DNA of 64,000 nt from Paramacrobiotus metropolitanus (Eukaryota; Tardigrada; Eutardigrada; Parachela; Macrobiotidae), in assembly GCF_019649055.1 (NCBI RefSeq), contig NW_026570262.1, positions 992,001-1,056,000 of the forward strand. The letters run 5' to 3'. Made by a program: the position numbers and the translations under genes. Below, one piece after another: positions 1 through 12,200 of this stretch. Position 1 is the stretch's first letter, and each line of letters opens with the position of its first letter. The notes under the pieces were generated by a model. That model did no database searches. It saw only the letters and a program-made list of their open reading frames with translations, and was not told where the DNA came from.

Positions 1-401
1 CTTTGACTAATCATTATTAAACAGCAGCTACCGTTTTGAATGCTTTTTACGGTTTTAAATACGGCAGTTTTTCCAGCAGTAGCTGATATTCAGCTCTGAT
101 TACTATCGAGCAAAATTGATGGTTATTTGAGGTAACTGATTTCTGGACTTGGACTGATGTTACATGTTATACTCGCCATCCGATTGTTTTAAATGTTTTA
201 AGGATTTTAAATTCCAAGGTGTATGTACTATATGAATAAATTTAAACCGAGTCGGCCCTAGTAGTTTCGTGCGCATAACAAGATAAACAAAATAATAATA
301 ATGAAAGCACGTTACCACTCACATAACCCATGAATTTCTTTTACATCTTGAAACAATAAAATGAAATATCACGTTCTCAAAAACCGAAAAAATGCACTGA
401 A
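1..401. other. 3' flank of the FN3 gene
   Basis: No coding sequence seen. AATAAA at 235-240 is on the plus strand, so it cannot serve the minus-strand FN3 gene. It may belong to a plus-strand gene outside the window or be chance. I found no canonical AATAAA on the minus strand here. Confidence 0.5.
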
Positions 402-3400
402 CTAGCCAGACACCCCGACCGATGCCCGACCACCTCCGAGAGAAGCCTGCCCGGAAATACCGCCGTGACCCGAGATTCCCGCGTGTCCGGATATACCTCC
501 GGTGCCCGCTGATGCCTGTCCTGATACGCCGCCTGCTGATGCTTGCCCGGAAACGGATACACCGCCACGGCCACTGTGCCTCGCATCCGCTTCGGCATGT
601 GCGTGCCCCGGCTGGTGTCTTGCTGATTCCTCATCCTCGGGGGCATATTGATCTTCTTGGTCATGTTCCGCTCCCGCCTGAGCATCTGAACAAATCATTC
701 AGTTTTCATTATTTTTAATACCGATTATTTTTAATATTTTACACTTGCCTCCCTCGCGGGATTGTTCGTGCTCCTGGTCATGTCTCTGGTCTTGGCCTTC
801 GCGTGACCTGTCTCCAGCAGCTGCTTCCGGAGGACGGACTTCGTCCACAAAGTGGGGAATAGCTTGGCTGAATTCACCGGCGCCCTCTGCCGTAACAGTC
901 CTCATCTTGATGTAAATCCATTGTTTCTGATACTGATTGACACCGAAAACGGCTTGCAGGTCTTCGCCAATGGCCTGTTCTTTCTGCCACTGGTCGTCGG
1001 GAGTGTTAGGATTGTCACTGTAGTAAATGTCATAAAATTTTGCGGTTACATCCGTGGGTGGGTTGTAAGTGAGCAGTATTTCCAGACCACCTTCCAGATT
1101 TTCCGCCTTTAAATCGGTCGGAGGCGGTGCATTGGGATTGGGTGCTGCAAAGCATTGCTAATATTAATTCACATCCAGTTTTTTTGTGCAGTGTCGAATT
1201 TCAGCCGCCCTTCTAGACGCGCATTTAGATTTTAGGGCAATAGTTCTCAGCAAGCAAGAAGCGTTTTGGTTGGTTAAACTCATGATCACAAAGCGCAAAA
1301 AATTCCCTTGACCAATGAGCGTGTTATATACACTGGAAGAATCGTTTTTGCAATTTACTTCCGATAGCTACTAGCTACTACTTCGAAATTTCAATAAGCG
1401 CAAAATTTTGAGTCGACCGTTGAAGATCTTGACAGACTTGATCGGTACTACGTCCGCGGCATATAATCGCCTTTATACGGTGACCGCTGACTAATTACGT
1501 ACTATAATTACGTACTAATTACGTACTATAATTACTTAGCTAGAGTAGCGTAACTGTCCGTACCTGCTCCAGAGCCACCAGCCGCACTAGCATCACCACT
1601 GCTACTGTACGAGCTAGAGCTACCATGACTGCCGCCGTATGCTCCACCGTAGTTGTTATTACCATATGACCCGCTCACACTAGCGCTGCCGCCCGCACTG
1701 GCCCCCTGCCCACTGGCCGATGCTCCACTGCCAGCCGCGGCGCCCCAATACGGTCCCCAGCTTGTCGTCTCCTGTTGACCCCGATTGTAGTAATCAGGTG
1801 TCGAGGTGTAGTAGCGAGCATAGTAATCTTCGGTGGTCTGTTCATACCGCGGGTCTTCTGGATAGTAGGGAGCGGGTTCGGGTGGATAGTAGGGTGCCGG
1901 CGCTCCGGGATACGGTGAAGGAGTCGTCTGCTGATCCCAGGAATGACCGGGATAGCGGTTGTACGGACCGGGTGTGGTGGGGCCACCGTAGCCCGGTCGA
2001 TAGGCTGAGCCGCCCGGTCCCGGTGGATATCCGTAGCCAGGAACTTTGAAGCTCTGGATCTCGGAAAACGGCCCGGACCCACGCGAGTTGATGGCTTGTA
2101 CGGTGTAGAAGTATTCCTCATCCGGCTGCAGGTTGCGCAGAACTACGGTAACTGGTCGTCCGTCGTACGAGTAGCCGGACACTTGCTGTTCAGTCCACTG
2201 ACGACTGCCGCTGGAACCGCCGCTGGGCGCGTATAAGAAGAGATATTGACTGACGTGCCCTTTCATTCCGTCGGGCGCCGACAGCGTCACGGTAGCGTCA
2301 CGATCGCGGGTGTCCACTTTGATATTGGAAGGCGGTTGCAACGGCACTACAGGGACATATAAATGTAACAAATCCGCTCCCTGTACACGGCCAGACTGAA
2401 TGCTGAAACATACAGGTAATTTTCATTTATTCTTACACTGCTCTAGTGTTCGATTTCGGACTGGCGCACTCCAACCGCTAGATCGCCCATCTCGATCCAC
2501 TTTGACAGAGAACGAATAGTCAGTTCCCGGCTCGAGATCCGTCAATCGCAGTTCCTTCTCTGCTGTCTCCTGAGTGTTTTCGGAACCGGCACCTCCATAA
2601 CCCTTCGAGTATTTCACCGTGTATCTGGTGTTGCCACCTTGTTGTTGCTGTCCTCGGCCTTTTTGATTATACGGATCCACCCAATACACGAAGATGGAGT
2701 TTTCGGAAAGTACAAAAGTTTTCAAGGTTACCGGGTAAAGGGCTCCAGAACCGCCACCTGTAGCAACGACGCAATCGATTATTGTACTTATCCAATCCCA
2801 CAAGCCGCGAGTAAACCATTTATAGTAGGTTGCAACAGGTATACATACGTACGTATACTGATTATTTTGCCACGTTCGCGTTACTATACAGATAGAATGC
2901 CACTGGAACATCTAACCTCGAACACTGCTTATGAACGAGCAGCGCTTCGGATTGGGAAATCCCGACGTACGAAATGTGAAAAGGAACATGTTTCTGCAGC
3001 TGTCATAACTTATAAATCGAGAAAGTATTTAAGGTCATGAGAGCACACGGCTTATTTATGCTTGTGCATAGTAAAACAATTACATAAAACAAAATATTAT
3101 AGCGTTACTACGATAACCGTGCATACTACAGTACGAGTACAGTATCTGCCTTTTGATTCGAGTTTCGACTTTAACGATGCTGTACTTATACTGGACACGA
3201 GCATACGGTCATTAAAAAATGCACAGCCGTTAAAAAATATCGTTTATCGCTGTCGTAAAGACATACCTTGCTGTCTAGGGTCATACCGCGGATCCCCACG
3301 TGACGCATCGTATCGTGGATCGCCTCTGGAAGGATCTTGGCGTGGGTCTCCTCGCGACGTATCATAACCCGGATACTGGGAGGGAGCGTATCGCGGATCC

Positions 3401-4071
3401 GTTCGTGGATTCGTTCGTGGATCGTACGACGTTCCCGATCGGCGATCCTCTTCGTTGCGATCACCATAGCCACTGTGCTGATCCGGTACCTGAGGCGCCT
3501 CGGTGGGATATTCATAGCGATCCTGGCCGTCTTGTCCCGGTTGTTGACGATTGTCGCCTTCCCAGCCTTGCTGACCGTCATACTGTCCACCGACTCCAGC
3601 CTGATCACGTGTATCATACTGACCGTTACCGGGCCCGTACTGCTGTCGCGCTGGATCGTATTCGCTGCTGGGATCACCTAGGCTGACGCTACCGGAGGCT
3701 TGGCCGCCGGCAGCATGTCCCGAAGCGTCGACACCGTATCCGCCATGATCATAGCCGGAATACTGCCCGCCGGCTGCTGCCTCGCCTGACACTGTTCCGC
3801 GGTTATCATTCTGTCCGCCTAACGAAACATGTCCGGATGCCCCGGCACCGTGACCGCCCAGGGAAGCGGATCCTGATATTCCCGCACCCTGACCCAAAGA
3901 AACAGATTCCGAGGCGCTAGCGCCAGTCGGTGGTCGTGGAGTGCCGGCCGGTAATGGAGGTTGTGTTAATCCGGGTCCCACTTGTGCACTGAACCGCTGT
4001 GCTGCTACACATGATATTAAAAGAAGTGCGCAAAAAGGCCTGGTTAAAGCCATGGCCGGGACTGTCCGCAT
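402..4071 (-). CDS. Secreted fibronectin type III (FN3) protein with RGD repeats, 5 exons
   Basis: Joined exons on the minus strand: 4071-3267, 2757-2437, 2346-1564, 1144-749 and 685-402. They give 862 residues and every intron is phase 1, the usual arrangement for shuffled extracellular modules. Residues 1-24 are a signal peptide (hydrophobic CALLLISCVAA; Met7 is an alternative start). Residues 25-268 are Gly/Ser/Asp/Gln-rich with SLGG-type repeats and end in three SRGDPR repeats. FN3 domains follow at about 269-373, 377-483 and 640-745, recognisable from their conserved W, Y and L positions. A Pro/Tyr/Gly-rich linker spans 484-636, and the C terminus is built of GISGH and GQASAGG repeats that echo the N terminus. 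Introns are 509, 90, 419 and 63 bp; the last uses a GC donor. The likely role is an adhesive matrix or cuticle protein (inference). If the donor at 1563 is not used, the reading runs on to a stop at 1532 and lacks the third FN3 domain. I know no named orthologue. Confidence 0.82.
686..748 (-). other. GC-AG intron in the FN3 gene
   Basis: This is a 63-bp intron whose donor reads GGAG then GCAAGT and whose acceptor reads TTGTTCAG. The rest of the donor matches consensus, as is typical of real GC-AG introns. Phase 1 is kept on both sides (G plus AT makes Asp). A GT donor in the right place was not found. Confidence 0.75.
1145..1563 (-). other. Intron 3 of the FN3 gene, optional coding read-through
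   Basis: The donor (GCAG then GTACGG at 1563-1562) and the acceptor (TTTGCAG ending at 1145) are phase 1 on both sides, so splicing adds the third FN3 domain and the repeat tail. If the intron is retained, the frame stays open for only ten more codons and stops at 1532 after SYATLAK. The interval also holds a short tandem repeat and a TATATAA on the minus strand (about 1332-1326). Confidence 0.7.
1491..1536. repeat. AT-rich tandem repeat (TAATTACGTACTA units)
   Basis: Two near-identical copies of a roughly 24-bp unit made of TAATTACGTACTA and TAATTACGTAC lie in intron 3 of the FN3 gene. They sit directly beside the optional stop at 1532. They look like simple tandem duplication. Confidence 0.7.
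3292..3378 (-). repeat. Coding 27-bp repeat: three SRGDPR units
   Basis: Inside exon 1 of the FN3 gene, residues about 239-266 repeat a 9-residue unit (SRGDPR followed by QDP, YDA or YDP) three times. RGD tripeptides fall at 240-242, 249-251 and 258-260. RGD is the classical integrin-binding motif. Whether these are used is inference. Confidence 0.8.
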
Positions 4072-6251
4072 ATACTGTGCTGATTTATCTCACAATTATT
4101 ACGAAATTATTGCACAATATATTTTTCAAACTTAGTTAGAGCCGGAATGGCATTCTTTCCAGATTGTACCGATTTAACCAAGCCCTAATCAAGAAATTTC
4201 TTGGTATCTAGTGCCACCCCGTCTGCCCGTTCGCACGACGACTGCCGCTTCCAACCGACACAAAATATCTTTTTAATCAAAATTTCGCTTTCGGTCTGTT
4301 GGCAGCCAAACGACATCATAACGGAATATCTTGGGCACCTTTGACATATTGGTTGACCCCGATTAATATCTGTTAAGACGAAAACTTCTCTGATTTTTAC
4401 ATCTGTCCAGCACATCGTACAAATGGTAACACTGGATTTTTAATCAGTAAACGAACGTAAAACTATATCAATAAATTTTGCTAGTGGAGTAGTAAATGCA
4501 GTCCAGCGTACGTATTCATGATCATCAAACAAGTATTACAGTACTTTGGCATGCGGGTACATTCTGACCTTTTTTTGTTTTTATCAAACATTATTGCAAC
4601 ATCAGCAGTTGACAGGTTTACGACATCATCTTCCCCAATAAATTATAGCCTATATACGTTAGCTCGATGGCAAGTCGTGGAAACCGGTGTTCAATCAACT
4701 TCTTCAGCGTGTACCGACTGCTCTTTATGCATGTTACACCGGTGGTTACTGCAAGATTACAATGATAAAAATTGAGAAAATTGTCTGCATACTTATGTTG
4801 CAAAGGAACTACGGAGCATAAAATTAAAACGTAATATAAAAATTCATAAAAAATGCTATCAATATAATAATTGTATAAAAATTGCATAGCCCAGCTAATA
4901 CAAAACGTTACTCCTAACTGAAACTTTGCGGTAGTGATCGTGAGAAATCGGTACTTCTGGGCTATGTTTCCGGTTGTCGATGTTGATAACAAATTTGTTG
5001 TCCCAATTCGATGCTACTATTATATTAGTATGCGCTATTGTACGCAATAACCTATGTCTAGGGTAGTTGTAACTACTCCGCGTAATTACAGTAACTGCGG
5101 CATATGATGTCTACACTCTACAGTACGTTGGATCCTTTAGTTGTTCTGTCGATTGCATTATCATTTAAACTGCAAAAATCTCTCGGAGCGAACCTCACTA
5201 TAAAACAAATAAAGGCATGCTAAATTGTTAAATGGCCTCACTTTTTCGATGGGCTGATATTTATATAGATGTAAAAGTCGTATACTTTAATTATCGGTTA
5301 ATTGTAGCGGTTTCGTTCGAAAACTAATACCCAGTCACTTGTGTGTAGGTAGTATGTAGCAAGAAATGGGTATGAGTCATCGTAACCTGCCGGTGGGCAT
5401 TCGGTATTAAGTTATTAACCATAACCTAACTTCCTTGCCGAACTAAATGTATCCTTGCTAAACAACAGAATCCTACTCGACTATCAAGAAATGCGTGATT
5501 TTGTTTTTTTGATGATTTATCGGCATCGGCAAACGTGATCATTTGTACAATGGCGCAAGGTTTTAAAGTTTTGCTTATTATAAATATGATGCATGAGGGT
5601 TAACGTTGAGAGTTGAGTCGAGACACCTGCTTGTGTCGTGAATAGTTCGTCGTTACGCGGCTGCTGGATGTGCGTACAGAAAACAAAAGACAGTCGAACT
5701 TTCACAATAAACCGGACAATCGGACGAAAAACTGCGAATAAGTAGCTGCTTTTAGAGTGTTAGCTACTTAATCATCAGTGCAGACATTATTATCACTCAT
5801 AACAGTTATAAGACTCACCAGGAATCGGCCGACGAAGCAAGGCACAATTTCCACGACACCACCAACTGGTTTGCAGAATCGAATTCCGCCTTCTTATGGC
5901 GCGTGTCTGTTATATACTACAAAAGAAACAGGAAAAGCAATTAGACTCACATTCCTGGAGGGGATATTAGCTTTTGCACCGTTACTGCTACTGAAACACG
6001 AATACTGCACTCTTTGCTTATTGACATCTAGAAACGTTCAATAACACCCAGGAAACCTGTATTCCGCTAATGTAGTTTTGCTTTTACCCGTGCAGATACT
6101 ACCAATCTACGCAGGCGAAATTGCCGCTGACGCTCGAGAAAATCTTTCTGGGCTGAACTTGATCACAAAGTGAGCTCTAAACAAAATTTGTTGTTTCCGA
6201 TCAGGTTTGCGCCATAAGGGCGCTGGCTGGACCGTCCCAAAAACCGAAAAG
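4072..6251. other. Intergenic region between two head-to-head genes
   Basis: Short ORFs on both strands look random and have no domain signal. The interval must hold the promoters of the minus-strand FN3 gene and the plus-strand protease homologue. I see no unambiguous TATA box for either gene, and no RNA gene or repeat of note. Confidence 0.5.
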
Positions 6252-9064
6252 ATGATGATCTTTATCCAGTCCTGTGAGTTGGCGAAGCGGATCCGTAGCT
6301 GATTGTAAGCGCTAAATCTGAGCGTACGACGAAATCCAGGGTTTTGTTTTGCAGGTTTATTTTTGGGGCTCCTGTATTCGGTGCAGGGAAAGAGCTGCGG
6401 ATGTGGCGTCAGTCCTGCATCCAGCAATGGCTCAGATGCAACAGCGTTGTCCAGAACGGGGTGCTCACAGGTAGATCGGCATTTTATTAGATAGATGCCC
6501 GGCCAAAATGATTGTGCAGTCCTTGATGTTCGGGGTAATTTTCAGGTTGCTATTCAGAATGATGTTGGCAGCATATTTTGTTCAGCAGTTTTGATAGACG
6601 AATTGTATGCGATAACCCCTGGACAGTGCATTTTCGGGTAAGCACTACAAATCCACAAAAATTAATCATGTTCCTCGTATCACCAAACTTGTTAGTCATT
6701 TTTTCACATTTTTAATTGTTAACTTGATCAATATTTACAGGCGTCAAGCAAATTCAACATTTATCCGCATTGGAAGCACGGATTCGAGCAACTCGTCTGT
6801 ACGAGTCCTAGCGGTGGATGACCTTTTTGTCCATCAAGAATACCTAAACATTAACACCCGAAACGACTACAACATCGGCATTATTAAACTCCAGCAACCG
6901 ATTGATTGCTCCAGTGGGAGCGTTTGTCTAGCCTGTTTACCTCCGCGCAGTAGTCTGAACATAACGAATCCAAACTGCGCGGCGACCACGTGGAATGTAC
7001 GAGCGAATGCCGCTGCGGGCGTCAAAAATACTTCGTCCACCTTGCAGAGCCGTCCGGCTTCCATCATGGACCAGATTGATTGCGTAAACAAACTACGGGA
7101 AGACCAAGCTATACAAAACGATTACAGGCTTTCGGATAACAAGTTTTGTCTCCACGAGTCAGAAAACACCACAACCTGCACAGTACGGACAGTCACACTA
7201 ATTCCCACTTTTTCTATTTCAGATTTTTAACAGTTTACAGTTTTTCTAACTATGTTTGGTATGCGCAGGGTGATCTGGGTGATCCACTAATCTGTCTCGA
7301 CAATAACCAGTACGAAGTGGTCGGATTGAATACGCTGGGATTCAGTTGTTTCCGCAAATCACTGCCGAGTTTCTACGTGCGTGTTTCGGCTTTCGTGGAT
7401 TGGATCAGCAAAGTTATGGAGCGACAGCCGCCCGCCAGCCATATCGGAACGATGATTATGGACCCGTTAGTTGGTCCCGTTGTGCTGTTGCCTTCAGCTC
7501 CTACGAATCCGCAGTCATCCGGTTTCGTCATACCGAAGGAAACGCCACGGACGTCGCCACAAATGAATACGACGACAACCCAAACTAACACGACGACGGA
7601 TTCGGCTCGGTCCGAGTTAGAGAAATCTCCCAACGCCACCCAACAAGTTCTGGTCACACCTCCGCACAATGTAACCGCCACAAATACGAACCAAACTTCA
7701 CTGACCAATACATCAGAGACGAACACAAATACTCCGACCTTGCAAGCTCCCGTTGTCATCTTCCCTCACGGGACCGCTGGAACAGCTCTGAACCAAACCA
7801 ACGGAGCCAGTGGACAGCACATCGCGGCTGACGGCTCACTCGAACAGGTTGGCCGAGATGGATCCGTGCAGCGACAACATGCCATAACCCAGGACAAGCT
7901 GCTTAAGGAAGTATCGCCAAATGTATTCCAAGCAAATATCGGTGGACAAGCAATCAATTTAGACATGAATACTGGACCAAAAATTATTTTTCCAACAGGT
8001 AAACCGCAGTGCTTGAAGCAATTGTAGATGAAATGTATCTAGGAAATTACTATTTGTAGTTGTGCACATCTTGCAATTGTGCACTTCGTGCATAAGCGGT
8101 TCCAGTTAATTTCATCTGCTGCAACATTTTGTGATATGCACCATAGCGAATCTAGCTTCAGTACAGTAAGTTATTACGTTGTTGATTTTAACTTTCAGCG
8201 GATGTGTTTTTCGGAAACAATCCCATTCGCCAAAAGCGTGATTTGCTTGGAAACCTTGGCAGCTCATTTTCGGTGCCTATTATCAACATTCCAGAATCGG
8301 ATGCGACGTACGATCGAGACTCAGGGAGGTTCGTCTTCAGGCTGCCGAACAGAACTACAGCTGTCAGTAGCGCCAGTTTCTTGCCAACGACAGCTGAAGA
8401 CATCAAACAACAAATTATCGCACAACAGGACAGAATCCTGGCACAGATCGACAACTACAAAAAGAACATTCTTGTGTCGTTGAACGGTGTGTTTAACAAC
8501 AATAACAGTCCGAACTTCGATAATGGGAATTTCGCTAATACTGACAATGCTGCTGCTGCATCTACTGGGATGTCCGGAGTGGCAACTTCCAGCAACGCGG
8601 GCACGATACCGAAACCAGTAGAAAGGGCGCCAGTTCCAATAAGCCGAGTCTCGCAAAACGCTAATTCTGATACAAGTAGCAGCGGCACAACGAAGCCACC
8701 GTGGAAGAGCATATATGGGAAAAAGACAACGGATACTGATAGTGGTAGCGGTGCCACCGGCTCGACATCCATCAAATCCAAGCCAGTTCCGACCAACAGC
8801 CGCATCGGCGGCCGCGGACCGGCCCTGGCCCAGGGTATTGCTGTTGCCAATGGAAACAGCGCTGGAACGTCCAGCAATTCCGATTCTGTGGATACATCAT
8901 TAGATTCTGATAATCCCGCCGAAGGTTCTGTAAATACATCTCTAAATGGTGCTACTGGTGGTAGTTCTGCGGGAGTAAGTTTTAAAGGTGATCGCGTGCT
9001 AGCGCAGACAAAGAACACCGCCAATTCAGCATCGGCTAGTGTTTCTGCATCATCCAGCGGCTGA
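6252..9064 (+). CDS. Secreted catalytically dead S1 serine-protease homologue with long C-terminal tail, 6 exons
   Basis: Joined exons: 6252-6273, 6355-6470, 6546-6637, 6741-7182, 7269-7998 and 8199-9064. Phases match throughout (1, 0, 2, 0, 1) and give 755 residues. The first exon is only 22 nt with a strong GTGAGT donor; with exon 2 it makes a signal peptide (MMIFIQSCLFLGLLYSVQG). The trypsin-like fold covers about 47-274. Cys58 and Cys74 keep the 16-residue spacing of the chymotrypsin His-loop disulphide, but His is Gln73 (TPGQC). The DIALLKL segment reads NIGIIKL (Asp to Asn121). GDSGGP reads GDLGDP (Ser to Leu227). It therefore cannot act as a protease. Residues 275-467 are Thr/Asn-rich with at least six N-glycosylation sequons. 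RQKR at 478-481 is a furin-type site. A helix near 530-560 may form a coiled coil, and the rest is Ser/Gly/Asn-rich. Serine-protease homologues in arthropods act as cofactors in clotting and melanisation cascades; the role here is unknown. Confidence 0.86.
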
Positions 9065-9194
9065 TATCTGATTTGCATACCTGGTTACGTTGTTGTTATC
9101 GTGCATTTCCTATTTTTACGGGAAGCAAGTTGTTCTTTGATCTGTAAAAGGTTATATTCGTACATTCGACCAGCGGGTGTATATCTCTGATCAA

Positions 9195-9200
9195 AATAAA
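9195..9200 (+). terminator. Polyadenylation signal AATAAA, protease-homologue gene
   Basis: A canonical AATAAA lies 131 bp after the stop codon at 9064, a sensible 3' UTR length. Confidence 0.6.
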
Positions 9201-12200
9201 GTTGCATCGATTGTTTTAGGATGCCATAGACGCCACATATATAACTGCAAATTGCAAAACAACAGACTTATGGTTAGTGCCCAATGCGCTTGTAATTTTC
9301 CACGATACATAAAAACAGCTTCAGTATGTTTCTCGAAGTATGTAGAATCACTATCTTTTTTTCTGTTTTGAAGTCGGTAGCGTACATCGCGAAAAGTTGT
9401 CTGAAGAAACAAGTCCTTAAATTAATCCAATGCAACAATGCGCAACAGTTTACAATTTCTGGGACCCTTCTCCTTTCTTTAAAACAAATAAAAATAATAA
9501 CTTATATGGCACCTAATATAGCACCTTATATAGCTGGCATTAATGCAAGCTAAAATAATCATTTATTTATCATGAAAGTTTGAAGACATTGTTGACATTC
9601 AACACTGTTGTAATCTGTCTAGCACTGTGACAGAAGATCGAACATAAAATTTTAGATGAAAAAATTTTCATTTTTGGAATGGTTGGGATTCAAAAACCGA
9701 AAAATAGGTACCCACGTGGTTTCTCTACAAACTGACGTGTGGGAGCTACACACATCCGTACGTACTTCTAATTACTGTAATTACTGTACGCCTTTCTCCT
9801 ACGTCACTGCGGTTGTTCATTATCGCTATCTGTGATTCGTCTGTTCTCATCTTGACAGCGATGTATCTCGTGCTCCTAGAAGTCCATATAAGATCCTGCT
9901 TCCTGTGTTTAACGCATCAGTCTTGATCACTCTAGACTGGCAACTTGCTTTTAACTTTCCTTGCGTTGTTTATGTGATTGTGAGTTGGTGAGATAAAGCA
10001 TCTTCAGTGTTGGCCGACGTTCATAATTAATTACGGATTATAGCGTGGTTTGCACGTATGCTCGTATCTTATTGACCTGCACATCTACGACCGGAAGTTA
10101 GGAGTATTCAGCACAATCGCTTAGGGATTCCTGATCTTCGTGTTCCTGAACGTTTCATCCAGTCTTACTGTAACAGCTGATTTAAGAGTTTGCTCTACCG
10201 ATTGAGTCGTGGCAGGGAAGTGGTAATTCTCGTACATTAATCCGTACCGAGTCTCTTCACACGACAAAACACACAAATTAAAACTGCTCTTTAATTGGCA
10301 GTAGCCATCACATAGTCACAAAACAAACAAGCTACTCCACAATTAAAATTTATTACTGTATATTTTTACAATAGATATGTACTAACTTACTGGCTACTGC
10401 TATATAACAAACCTCGTATAGAAGTATCTAAAATACTTACGCATGGCATAAGGCTCAACGTTCCGGTTATCCGTATCGCAGTAAAATGCAGAATACAGGA
10501 CAATTTATAAGTACTCGTTTTTTGTGAATGCTTGTCGGAAATCGGTATAAGTACGGAATTAAAAAGCCCGTACTGAAGTATCGACATTTGACTGATAGGA
10601 TGATAATGTTTGAGACAAATATATATAGCCCAGCTAACCTAAAATTAAAATTAATGTCGAACTTGCTGTTCGTCGGCATTTGTCTGTTATAGATTTATTA
10701 CAGTTTTATTATTATTTCGCTTCCGCCATACCGGCGATCCTAAATTATGACTCGTACTTAACTCTATGTAGCACGGACTTACCAGCTGTACAATACTCCA
10801 TCTTCCTGTTAAATAGTGCACAATAATGTATTGTAAACCCCATTACTGAAAAAAAAATCCTTATTATGATAATAACTGTTTACTGTGGTTAGTCGACTTG
10901 GATGGCATGCTTATGATGATTCCAGGAAGCAGTTAAACGAGTTTGAACTGATTTTTACGTTTGTTCATTGCATATAGCCATTATATAATATTTTGCACCT
11001 TTTGTTCAATTTTAGAAATATATAATTATGGAAGTACTTATGTAAAAGAAAGCTATTACTGTAGGATTTGTAGCCACTTCTTTTAGCTAGGCTTACAAGT
11101 TAAATCAATTGCACAACTACTGTAGTCTGTACGCATTTATTGATCTGGCCACTGTACTTGTACATACAAGTATAGTAGTTTGTTAGTTTAGATTCCATCA
11201 CAGACATAATCGATTCCCCACTCGGTGTTGCAGATGGGTAGAAAGCAAGCCGACCTTTGTCAGTATTCTGCAATATATGTTGCCAATTAGCTTTGCAAGA
11301 CAGAAGTATTAATTTTCTGATAAAATAAACCCGCCAAGCTGTCTTTCGAACAAATACACCGGTAGACCGAGCCCAAAATCAGAACACTACTCGTAGCAAA
11401 AGTAACGAAATTTTCTTGAGCGTTGAATTGATTTGATAACGATTCCTTGCCAAAAAATTTTTGATTTTTAACTGGTATTTATATATTAGGAAATCGGTGT
11501 ACAGGCTCCCATTTCTACACTCTGAGTTTTTTTGTAGCTTATATGCTCGTGCTTATTATCTTATTCGTGCGATTACTATTTACGATTAGTACGAGTATGC
11601 ATTAAACTTACTTAGTTATTTAACACGCTGGTAATGTTTTATAGGCATAAGTATCCATTTTATTGACTTTTTAAAATAAAACATTGAACACCACTGAAAC
11701 ACAGAGAGATCCCATAGTCACCGGCATAGTGCACCCAAACTGATCTTACCGGCTGAAGCTAATATGAGTATGTGAGTATATCATTATGGCCGGCCTGGTC
11801 AGCAGCTCGCCGATATTAGGCCAAGGCCAAAAGGGCACCATTTTGACCCGAAATGTTCTCCCTTAAAACTCCAAAAAATCTTTTGATTCTGGCCTTTTGA
11901 CATTGGCCGTTTTCTCCCACTCGCCGTGGACACTGGATGGGCTGAACATTTCTTCGTCAAGCGGCGTTGATTTGCTAACCAAATGCTTTGTGACTCTCGT
12001 GAATCTGACACCTTCTGGGGCAACCACTGAAATAACCGCGCCATAATAAAGCATATTAGCGGGCCGCATTATTAATTATACTCTGTCGATCTACTTAATA
12101 CAGCTGTGCTGGACCACCGAAAATGTAGCAGAAATGTCGACGGAATAAAAAAAGCTCCGCTGGAGGTTTACACACTTCGAAAACCATTGTACGGCCGCTG

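Noticed and set aside
402-1144. A separate small gene driven by the minus-strand TATATAA near 1330
   Set aside because: The only ATG below the TATA opens a 39-codon frame with no donor that joins the exon at 1144. The upstream donor at 1563 joins it in the correct phase, and the Gly-rich tail matches the N terminus of the same gene.
6471-6494. A 24-nt intron, or a real in-frame stop at 6492, in the protease homologue
   Set aside because: Using the acceptor at 6545 gives a normal 75-bp phase-0 intron and places VAIQ where the protease fold expects it.
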